From the NCBI GenBank assembly GCA_017448965.1, contig JAFSKK010000007.1, positions 49,193 to 113,192 on the forward strand: a stretch of DNA of 64,000 nt, read 5' to 3'. Under the pieces are notes generated by a model. That model was not told the origin of the DNA, ran no database searches, and worked only from the letters and a program-made list of their open reading frames with translations. Origin of the DNA: Bacteroidaceae bacterium. GTDB taxonomy: Bacteria; Bacteroidota; Bacteroidia; Bacteroidales; Bacteroidaceae. A program made the position numbers and the translations under genes. Position 1 is the stretch's first letter; every line of letters begins with the position of its first letter. This document shows, in pieces, positions 44,407-51,977 of this stretch.

Positions 44407-45810
44407 ATGTATTACAGATTAACATATCTCGCATCGTCGACTCAGGAAAGACGTGGCGACTCGGTGCTGAACGGCTACAGGCCGCTCAACATCGGGCAAG
44501 GAGCGGCGTGCGAAGTGCAGTTGCCAGAATCGGAACTGTATGAACCCCAGTTGTATGCATCCATCTTGCCCATGGGAGAGGATGCGGAAGGTCGTCCTGC
44601 CAAGGCAGGGCAGTGGTGTGTGGTGAGAAGGACGGACTGCCACCGTATGGCGGTGAATGGCGAGGATGTGCCCGTAGCCCGTGCGTTGAGCGATGGGGAC
44701 GTGCTGTCGATGACGGACGGACAGATGTGGGCGAAACTGAAGTTCGAGGTGTTTGACGATGGCGAATATGATGCGAGCCTTGGTTTTGTGTACAGGAAGC
44801 ACACACACCATCGTCGCGACATGCTGCTGACGATGGGGTTGGCAGTGCTGGCCATCTGCATTGCCGTGTATGCGCTGTTTGTGTTGCCACAGAGGGATTT
44901 GCGCCACTCTGATTCAGATCTGCGCCAATTCATCCCCTCCATCTACCACATCACGTGCGACTCGGTGTATCTGCTGCGCGACGATGTGGTGGTCGACTCC
45001 GTAGAATTGCAACAGGCAACGGAAGGCACGGCATTCCTGACCACAGACAGCCTGCTGGTGACGGCAAGGCATTGTGTGGAGCCGTGGATCAACGACGACG
45101 AATGGGATGGCGTGTCGAGTCAGGCAAAGATGTCGCCCGAAGTGAGACTGGCCACCATGGCCGAGACGCAGAACCGACTGGCTGGCGAGGAAAGATACAC
45201 CCTGCGAGCCCATTGTGTGGTGAGCCGAGGACTGGAGAGATTCGATTATTATTCGACAGACTTCCACCTGAACAAGAGCCGCGACATGGTGGTGCGTCTG
45301 GGCACGGAGCAGGAACCCATATATTGGCGAACCATCATCCCGATGGCCAGTCGGCGCACCATGGAGTTGGGCGATTTTGCCTACGTGAAAGCCCCTCATT
45401 TGACCACAGGCGACAACAGGGTGCTGCTACCGCTTGCCACGGAGGAGGATGTGAAAACGTTGGCACAATCGGAGAATCGCGACATCGCAGTGATGGGCTA
45501 TCCGCTGAACGATGCGGGTAAAGACGGAGCCACAGTGGTGTATGGCAACTGGATGGAGTTCGACGATGAACTGGAGAAGGAAGAAGGCTGCCTGCAACTG
45601 TCCGTAGCCATCAACAGAGGCAATTCTGGTGGCCCCGTACTTGCCCAGATAGGACGAGCCATCAAGGTGATAGGCATCGTTTCCAAAGCGGATGCACACG
45701 CCGACCAAGGTGTGTTCTGGGCGGTGCCCGTTGGCGAAGTGGTGAATATGCACGGAAATGGAGACCAACCCATCAACACCGAAGCAGATAGAAACACATT
45801 CAGACGATGA
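44407..45810 (+). CDS. FHA-like - transmembrane - trypsin-like serine protease
   Basis: A 467-residue inner-membrane protein. The N-terminal ~120 residues look like an FHA domain (NIGQGAACEVQLPESELYEP; MAVNGEDVPVARALSDGDVL), although the usual phosphothreonine-contacting Arg and Ser are not apparent, so phosphopeptide binding is uncertain. One transmembrane helix spans about 139-160 (MLLTMGLAVLAICIAVYALF). The rest is a trypsin-like protease with GTAFLTTDSLLVTARHCVEP (H222), a probable aspartate in LGDFAYVKA (D323) and NRGNSGGPVLAQ (S407), so it appears active. Predicted topology is FHA in the cytoplasm and protease in the periplasm. The 4-bp overlap with the pseudokinase gene indicates coupled translation. 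The start is just after repeat copy 3. Confidence 0.85.
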   Translation: MYYRLTYLASSTQERRGDSVLNGYRPLNIGQGAACEVQLPESELYEPQLYASILPMGEDAEGRPAKAGQWCVVRRTDCHRMAVNGEDVPVARALSDGDVLSMTDGQMWAKLKFEVFDDGEYDASLGFVYRKHTHHRRDMLLTMGLAVLAICIAVYALFVLPQRDLRHSDSDLRQFIPSIYHITCDSVYLLRDDVVVDSVELQQATEGTAFLTTDSLLVTARHCVEPWINDDEWDGVSSQAKMSPEVRLATMAETQNRLAGEERYTLRAHCVVSRGLERFDYYSTDFHLNKSRDMVVRLGTEQEPIYWRTIIPMASRRTMELGDFAYVKAPHLTTGDNRVLLPLATEEDVKTLAQSENRDIAVMGYPLNDAGKDGATVVYGNWMEFDDELEKEEGCLQLSVAINRGNSGGPVLAQIGRAIKVIGIVSKADAHADQGVFWAVPVGEVVNMHGNGDQPINTEADRNTFRR

Positions 45811-46997
45811 AAAGAGAAATCACATTGAAGGACGTTGCAGGTCATGCAACGGAAAGAACGATTTGGCAACTGCTGCTGAATCTTGCCGCCGATTGCGGAC
45901 AGGGAAAGATGCAGGATGTCCAGCCGCAGACCCTTGTGGTGCAGGGCGCCCATTTCGTGCGGAAAGACAGCGCCACAGGCATCGCCACCTCTCCTGCGTT
46001 CACCGCCCCCGAGGTGTTTGCCACGGGAGCAGCGAGTGCCAACGAAGCGTCAGACATCTGGACGCTGGGAGCCTTGGCGTTCTATGCCATCACAGGCACG
46101 GATGTGTTCGAAGGGAAGGGAGGCGCGACACAGACAGAGAAGACCCACATCCCACGCATCAGTTCAGCCCATGCCAGCAAGCGGCTGAGTGCCCTTCTTT
46201 GCCAGTGCTTGAGTTATGCACCCAAGGACAGACCCACCCCACACGATGTGCAACAGTTGGCACAAGAGGCACTGGCCACCCCCGTCGTGCCTCGCAAGCG
46301 TTTGGCCAGCCACACGGGAAAGACCTACACCACCTCGCTGGTGAAGTTCTGGCCTGAAGAGATGGTGCCACTCCTGCTCGTGTGCCTCTGGATGCTCCTT
46401 CCGTCACGTGGAATCGCACAGGACAAGTCCACTTTCCTCCCTGCCGACATTCCCGTCGAGATGGTCAACCTGGTCAGACGCTGCATAGACCTGCGTTCGC
46501 CAGCGAATGCCGACAAGGTGAGCAGGGCGATGGACAAAGATACGAATTGGACCGTGATGGACGAACTGCCCCTGGACACGAAAGGTGAATGCACCACCCA
46601 CGACGCGGTCGACATGTTCGGACTCAACGACCTCGGCTTCCGCATCCTGAAACGCCACGGAGGGGTCACCAATGCGGGAGGGAGATTCCGCGACGGGCGC
46701 GACCCACGTTACAAATACTCCCTCATCGAGGTGACCGTGAAGAAAAGAGCCACCGTGACCTATCCGCTCAGCGGCAGGGAAGGAGAGCAACTGTTTGCCA
46801 TCGTGCCATACGCGAAAGATGCACCCTTCAAGGCTTCCATAGCAGGAAGCGACACCTTCGTGGACAATGGTGTGTGCTATGTGAGACTGAGAAAAGGCTT
46901 GAAGAAGAACGACACCTTTACACTGACCCTCACGAACGGAGCCAACCAGCATGCAGCCTTTGCTATCATCAACTATAATTCAAGGAATCATGAGTAG
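45807..46997 (+). CDS. Truncated pseudokinase with transmembrane helix and periplasmic domain
   Basis: A 396-residue protein. The first ~155 residues match only the C-lobe of a Ser/Thr protein kinase: MQDVQPQTLVVQG stands where HRDLKPxN would be, TAPEVFATG is the APE motif, SDIWTLGALAFYAITGTDVF the helix F region, and CLSYAPKDRPTPHDVQQLA the terminal RPT motif. The N-lobe (glycine loop and catalytic lysine) and the DFG motif are missing, so catalysis is not expected. A transmembrane helix follows (about 184-199, EEMVPLLLVCLWMLL), then ~195 residues of unknown type, probably periplasmic. It overlaps both neighbours (4 bp and 8 bp). It may act as a docking partner for the FHA protein. Confidence 0.75.
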   Translation: MKREITLKDVAGHATERTIWQLLLNLAADCGQGKMQDVQPQTLVVQGAHFVRKDSATGIATSPAFTAPEVFATGAASANEASDIWTLGALAFYAITGTDVFEGKGGATQTEKTHIPRISSAHASKRLSALLCQCLSYAPKDRPTPHDVQQLAQEALATPVVPRKRLASHTGKTYTTSLVKFWPEEMVPLLLVCLWMLLPSRGIAQDKSTFLPADIPVEMVNLVRRCIDLRSPANADKVSRAMDKDTNWTVMDELPLDTKGECTTHDAVDMFGLNDLGFRILKRHGGVTNAGGRFRDGRDPRYKYSLIEVTVKKRATVTYPLSGREGEQLFAIVPYAKDAPFKASIAGSDTFVDNGVCYVRLRKGLKKNDTFTLTLTNGANQHAAFAIINYNSRNHE

Positions 46998-49392
46998 GAA
47001 GAATGTGACATGCATCTTGTGGTGCCTCTGGATGATGGCTGTGTGTGTGTATGGTCAGCAAGAGGAGGACTTGTTGGATGAGAACGCGATGTCATCCTAC
47101 GACAAAGCCATCGTCTTGAATAATGAGGATAAGAACTATTTGGAGGCCTATCGCCAAATAGTGATGGTGGAGCAATCGTTGGATGCCGCCCTTGCAAAGA
47201 GAGGAGGGGTGCCTGCGTTGAACAATGATGAGTTCAAGTATCCGTATTGGCCTATCAAGAAAACGAAAGCAGAGATTGCATATACTTTGGGCATTTACTC
47301 AGATATGAAGGCCATCTCTCAGGAACTGCACCAAGCTTACGAAGAGAAATACAGAGGAAAGGAGAATGAAGAACTTGATGAAGGTACTCGAGCCACGCTT
47401 CATGGTATGTTGGCAGATTTGGCGAAGATAGACGGTAGCCGACACTTCCTCACGGAGAAATATGATTCGGCAGAAATGGCATTGACAAGTGCACTGCGTC
47501 TGGGTTCATTTCCTGGCAATACCTCTTTTATCTGCAAAGTGCATGACGATTTGGCGCAGCTCTACTATAAGCAAGGTGTGTATGATAAGGCGTTGGCGCA
47601 TTTGGACTCCATCTTGGCGAGTCCATTGTATCAGGAGGAGAACGCTCGTAGCAAGGAAACGAAAGAGAATATCAAAATCATCCACTCGCAACGTGCTCTA
47701 TGTCTGGCTCGTCTTGGCAAATATGCGGAAGCGCTGAAGGAGATGGAACCAGTTGTGCAGCATTTCAAAAAGATTGGTGACAAGCGTTTGTATGCAGAAG
47801 CCCTTCGGAAGAAAGCCAAGATCCTCATGCTTGAGTATGATGTTACAGGGAGATACAATCCTGTGGCAAAGCCTTGCTATGAGGAATATCTGAGAATCTC
47901 CAAAGATTTCATCGACCGCCACTTTGTCCAAATGAGTGAGTCGGAACGAGAGCAGTATTGGATGGCGGAGCAGCCTTTTGTGACAGATTGTTTCCGATTG
48001 GAGGACAAAGCGCCAGAACTGCTTTACGATGTGGCGCTTTATAGTAAGGCGGTGCTGTTGCAGATGGGGCGTGACTTCAAGGACGGAATGACCGAAGTCG
48101 AGAGGAAGAAGGCATTGTTATCTATCCGTGTCAATTGGCGGCAGGTGAGAGACAGACTGCCTGCATCCGGTTGTGCCGTTGAGTTCATTGTTTATGATAA
48201 AGGGAAAGAAACCCATATTGGTGCATTGGTGTTAACGAAGAAATCAAGCAAACCTCAGTTTATTGATATTGCTGATGTGGCCACGCTTAGCAATCATTCG
48301 GTGGCAGGTGTGAAGACAGTGAAGGAGGTACTGGCTAACACGACAGATAGAGACAGAATCAACGACTTGTATAATGACAGTGCATTCCACAGAATGGTGT
48401 GGACAGACGAACTGGTGAGCGCTGTTGGTGAATGCAATGATGTGTACTTCTCTCCCGATGGACTTTTCTATCAGATAGGTATTGAGTACATAACACCCCC
48501 TTCGTTTGTTAACAAGCGGCTGTTCCGACTGACGACGACCAGGTTGCTGGTGACTCCTAAACACAAGATGAATACGGACAAGATGTTGATTTGTGGCGCT
48601 GTAGAGTATGGATTGTCTGCAGAAGACAAGGAATCAGGTAATGACGAACTGGCATATACGTTGTTGTCAGCGATGGACTTGAAAGTGGATCCTTTGCCCA
48701 ATTCTGCGTTGGAAATCGACTCTATCTGTACTGTGAGAAAGACGCATCAAGAAGATAAAGTGCTTCGTGCAGATTCTGTTACGGAAGCTGCGCTGACCCA
48801 ACTGATGAAGAAATACCACATCGTGCACATTTCCACGCACGGACTGTTCTCTGAGGTGGCAACGATTGGTACTGATATCCATCCTGCTGAGACCGATATG
48901 CAACTGTCAAGGAGTTGCCTGTTTCTGTCCGGCTCAGAAAAGAATCTACATCAAGGAGTGTTTGATGCCTCGCAGCATGATGGCCTCTTGTCAGCCCGTG
49001 AATTGGCCAAGATGGATTTGTCAAACGTCGACCTGACTGTGATGTCTGCCTGTATGTCAGGGTTGGGATATATCACGCCTGATGGTGTGTACGGTTTGCA
49101 GCGCGGTTTGAAGTCGGCAGGTGTGAATACCATCATCTCCACTCTGTGGAGTGTGGACGACGAGGCATCCTGCTATTTCATTGTGCAACTTTACAAGAAC
49201 TTGGAGGCGGGACAACCGTTGCACGATGCATTCTGGAATGCAAGAACAGCTGTGAGGAAGTACGAGAAATCTTATGGTACCAATTCTCCAGGGGAAGCCA
49301 GTGGGTCATACATGCAGAAAAGGCGATTCACGATACCCAAGTACAATAAACCATATTTCTATAACGCTTTCATCCTGATTGACGGATTATAA
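46990..49392 (+). CDS. Exported TPR-CHAT (caspase-like) protease
   Basis: 800 residues from the ATG at 46990; the open frame extends 13 codons further up, but 46990 begins a good signal peptide (CILWCLWMMAVCVYGQ) and overlaps the upstream stop by 8 bp. The N-terminal two-thirds are helical, TPR-like repeats (LAQLYYKQGVYDKALAHLDS; ALCLARLGKYAEALKEMEPV). The C-terminal ~230 residues are a CHAT domain with the dyad H617 (HIVHISTHGLF) and C688 (LTVMSACMSGLG), plus YGLQRGLKSAGVNTIISTLW, a strong family signature. CHAT proteases are caspase relatives (separase/HetF clan) used in defence and cell death. Most are cytoplasmic, so a signal peptide on this one is notable. The partner substrate is unknown; the next gene is a candidate. 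Confidence 0.87.
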   Translation: MSRKNVTCILWCLWMMAVCVYGQQEEDLLDENAMSSYDKAIVLNNEDKNYLEAYRQIVMVEQSLDAALAKRGGVPALNNDEFKYPYWPIKKTKAEIAYTLGIYSDMKAISQELHQAYEEKYRGKENEELDEGTRATLHGMLADLAKIDGSRHFLTEKYDSAEMALTSALRLGSFPGNTSFICKVHDDLAQLYYKQGVYDKALAHLDSILASPLYQEENARSKETKENIKIIHSQRALCLARLGKYAEALKEMEPVVQHFKKIGDKRLYAEALRKKAKILMLEYDVTGRYNPVAKPCYEEYLRISKDFIDRHFVQMSESEREQYWMAEQPFVTDCFRLEDKAPELLYDVALYSKAVLLQMGRDFKDGMTEVERKKALLSIRVNWRQVRDRLPASGCAVEFIVYDKGKETHIGALVLTKKSSKPQFIDIADVATLSNHSVAGVKTVKEVLANTTDRDRINDLYNDSAFHRMVWTDELVSAVGECNDVYFSPDGLFYQIGIEYITPPSFVNKRLFRLTTTRLLVTPKHKMNTDKMLICGAVEYGLSAEDKESGNDELAYTLLSAMDLKVDPLPNSALEIDSICTVRKTHQEDKVLRADSVTEAALTQLMKKYHIVHISTHGLFSEVATIGTDIHPAETDMQLSRSCLFLSGSEKNLHQGVFDASQHDGLLSARELAKMDLSNVDLTVMSACMSGLGYITPDGVYGLQRGLKSAGVNTIISTLWSVDDEASCYFIVQLYKNLEAGQPLHDAFWNARTAVRKYEKSYGTNSPGEASGSYMQKRRFTIPKYNKPYFYNAFILIDGL

Positions 49393-49413
49393 TCACAAGT
49401 AAACAGATATATT

Positions 49414-50799
49414 ATGAAAAAGATTCTATTGCTTATCGTAAGCGCATCCATTCTTAGCCTGCAATTAGTGCATGCACAACCTCCAAGGTCGGAAATGGGA
49501 AGGCCTGACGACGGACTGATGCAGGGGCTTGACATGAATCACGTGGAGACCTCCTTTGTCGTCAATGTCAATGCCATGAATTCAGAGACAAAAGACAAGC
49601 TGAACCGAGTGGCCTCTAATTATCGTTCTCGCAATCGTGGCGTACTGACCAATATTGGTAAAGCCATGTTTTCAGGTGGAATGACTGCGGTTGTAAACGT
49701 GCTTGGCACGGAGATTGTCAATCTGGCTAAGATCCGTTCCAGACAGAAGAAGGCGTGGGAAGAGATGAGGCTAAAAGAATGTACATTTATTGATAGTCTT
49801 CAATCCGTGAAGGGACAGAGCGACTTCTATGGCACCCTCTCCAACTATGGTCCGTTAGACCCTACCGACATGAACTTCGATGGTATCACGTTGTGGGCTA
49901 ACAGAGATGGTCAGGAAGTCCTGAAAATGGTCTGCCACATTGATACAGCCAGATTCGACCACATGTTTCTTCACAGCAAGTTTTATCTGGTGCTGGACAC
50001 CGTTGTGTTCTATCCCTATCGCTCATACTTGCCCAACCTGAAGGCTAATCGTATAGAACAGCCACGGAAGGAAGGCGTGTCGCAAGACGTCATTGATTAT
50101 TGGCGTACAATCAGCCAGTTCAGTTATGATGAGCAGCAGACACCCACCATTAACATAAAGATGGACGTTTACTCATCGTGGATCAATGAGTTGGTTCAAG
50201 TGTATCAAGACGTGAAACTTGGTTCTTTCTCAGTCAATATACCTGTTCCTCAGAATGATGTGAAAGATTCTGTTTATTTTTACAGCCGAGAAGCAGCCAT
50301 CATCGCTCATCGCCCCACTATTGATATGGAGGGAGAATGTTTCGTTGTTCCTCGCTCCTATATGCCAGTGTCTGCCAACAGCCCCTCATGGGGAACAGGC
50401 GAATATAAGATGAAGGTTGTCCTCTCCGAGAAGTGCCGATACAATCCTAAGGCAGGGCGTTCAAAGAATTGGCACCGCGACTACAAGCAACTGGTGCGCA
50501 TGCAGAATCATGGTAAGGCCAAAAACGAGTATGTGGAGGAATTGGTCACCACTTTCCGCGACAACGGTAACACCATCCTGAAAGCCACTTACACTCCGTT
50601 GTTGAATCAGGTGGGAACTTTCTTGGGATTTGGTGGCACGACAGGTGCTGCTGGAGGCATGTCTGGCGGAATGCCAACAGGAGGAGCCAAACCATCAGCA
50701 CAAGGTGTTCAGCAACAGCAGATGCCAGCGAATAGTCAAAATGCAGGAACTGCATTTCCCGCAGGGGGTACACCTCCAACTAATTTGCCAGGTAAATAA
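49414..50799 (+). CDS. Secreted protein of unknown function with glycine-rich hydrophobic segment
   Basis: A 461-residue exported protein (signal peptide MKKILLLIVSASILSLQLVH). No family is recognised. Residues 77-107 form a Gly/Ala-rich hydrophobic stretch (VLTNIGKAMFSGGMTAVVNV, then LGTEIVNLAK) that could insert in a membrane. The middle is mixed alpha/beta (YLPNLKANRIEQPRKEGVSQ ... VYQDVKLGSFSVNIPVPQND). The last ~75 residues are low-complexity Gly, Gln, Pro and Thr (AAGGMSGGMPTGGAKPSAQG). It lies 21 bp after the CHAT gene and 19 bp before a GH43-like gene. Its place at the end of the protease module makes it a candidate substrate or effector of the two proteases; this is inference. Confidence 0.6.
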   Translation: MKKILLLIVSASILSLQLVHAQPPRSEMGRPDDGLMQGLDMNHVETSFVVNVNAMNSETKDKLNRVASNYRSRNRGVLTNIGKAMFSGGMTAVVNVLGTEIVNLAKIRSRQKKAWEEMRLKECTFIDSLQSVKGQSDFYGTLSNYGPLDPTDMNFDGITLWANRDGQEVLKMVCHIDTARFDHMFLHSKFYLVLDTVVFYPYRSYLPNLKANRIEQPRKEGVSQDVIDYWRTISQFSYDEQQTPTINIKMDVYSSWINELVQVYQDVKLGSFSVNIPVPQNDVKDSVYFYSREAAIIAHRPTIDMEGECFVVPRSYMPVSANSPSWGTGEYKMKVVLSEKCRYNPKAGRSKNWHRDYKQLVRMQNHGKAKNEYVEELVTTFRDNGNTILKATYTPLLNQVGTFLGFGGTTGAAGGMSGGMPTGGAKPSAQGVQQQQMPANSQNAGTAFPAGGTPPTNLPGK

Positions 50800-50818
50800 T
50801 TTCTAAAAACTGATTGAT

Positions 50819-51868
50819 ATGACTTTGCAAAAAATCATGTGCGTGTGCCTGTTCCTGTCGGGTATCGCAGCATTGTCCCTTTCTGCTCAGAACCAGCAGA
50901 AGGGCACGTATGGATATTTGTATTGCCACATGAGCGACAACGGCGAGTTTACGGCATACGCGTTGAGTCGTGACGGGTTGCACTATCACGACCTCAACGA
51001 AGGGAAAGCCGTTATTGATCCCGTGGCGATGGCTGGGATTGAGGGTGGACAGCGCGACGCTTACGTGTGTCGCAAGTCCGACAGCGGTAAGGGCTATCTG
51101 ATGGTGACCACGGACATGTGTGTTGCCAAGAGTCACAAGTGGTATAACTATGGTATCAACCTGATGAAGAGCGATGACCTCATCCATTGGACTTCGAAGA
51201 CATTCGACTTCCGCAAGGGCAATGAGATTTTCTGCGACCCTGAAAGCCCCGATGTGATTGCCGACTGGAGCAAGATCAACCGTGTGTGGGCGCCGCAGGT
51301 GTTTTGGGATCCTGACTATGTGTGGTCAAACGGTGAAAAGGGCGGTTATTTCATCTATTATTCCATCTGGAGTTTCAATGAGGACGACAAGTACGACCGC
51401 ATGGTGTACAGCTATGCCGACAAGACTTTCACCAAGTTGACCAAGCCGCGTGTGCTGTTCGATTGGGGCTATGCTACGATAGATGCCGATATCAATTTCT
51501 TGCAGACCGATGGCAAGTACCACATGCTCATCAAGAAGGAGGGCGGTCATCCTGGCATCTTCCAAACCAAGGCGGACAAACTGACGGGACCTTGGCCTGA
51601 ACCTGACGAGAACGACTTTGTGAGTTTTGAGGGTAAGAAGAAGTGTGAGGGCAGTAGCGCCTTCCAGATTGTGGGTGAGAAGGGTTGGCGAGTGGCTTAT
51701 ATCCAGTACAGCGACCGCCCTAAGCACTACCGTATCTGCCAGACGGACGAGTACCTGAAGGGTTTCCACGACCCAGTGGATATCGAAGGCGTGACTGCTC
51801 CACAGCACGGCAGTTTCATGCGTCTGACCAAGAAGGAATACAAGCGGCTGGAGAAGGCCTTTAAGTGA
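50819..51868 (+). CDS. Secreted GH43-like glycoside hydrolase
   Basis: A 349-residue enzyme with a signal peptide (MCVCLFLSGIAALSLSAQ). Five-bladed propeller features are IEGGQRDAYVCRKS (D80, probable catalytic base), NRVWAPQVFWDPDYVW, the aspartates of ATIDADINFLQTDG (transition-state residue), and KKCEGSSAFQIVG (catalytic acid Glu). It is single-domain and unlike the longer GH43 at 4674. It starts 19 bp after the secreted unknown gene, so it may be co-transcribed with the protease module, though functionally it probably belongs to carbohydrate use. It ends in the arm of a long hairpin shared with mscS. Confidence 0.85.
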   Translation: MTLQKIMCVCLFLSGIAALSLSAQNQQKGTYGYLYCHMSDNGEFTAYALSRDGLHYHDLNEGKAVIDPVAMAGIEGGQRDAYVCRKSDSGKGYLMVTTDMCVAKSHKWYNYGINLMKSDDLIHWTSKTFDFRKGNEIFCDPESPDVIADWSKINRVWAPQVFWDPDYVWSNGEKGGYFIYYSIWSFNEDDKYDRMVYSYADKTFTKLTKPRVLFDWGYATIDADINFLQTDGKYHMLIKKEGGHPGIFQTKADKLTGPWPEPDENDFVSFEGKKKCEGSSAFQIVGEKGWRVAYIQYSDRPKHYRICQTDEYLKGFHDPVDIEGVTAPQHGSFMRLTKKEYKRLEKAFK

Positions 51869-51977
51869 AAAGTGATAAGGGAAAAGTGAAAAATTTGCTG
51901 CCGCAGCAGTAAGCCAACAGAATGACTAACAAATGCGGTAGCAAATTTTTCACTTTTCACTTATCCCTTTTCCCTTT
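51864..51977. terminator. Long bidirectional hairpin between convergent GH43-like and mscS genes
   Basis: The arm starting at 51864 pairs with the arm at 51934-51977. The inner 20 bp, GTGAAAAATTTGCTGCCGCA (51886-51905) with 51934-51953, has a single mismatch. The outer parts are AAGTG/AAGGG-type low-complexity tracts. The hairpin covers the stop codons of both convergent genes and probably terminates both. Confidence 0.8.

Noticed and set aside
42812-50799. Prophage or plasmid segment
   Set aside because: No integrase, capsid, tail, replication or mobilisation gene is present, and no tRNA attachment site was found.
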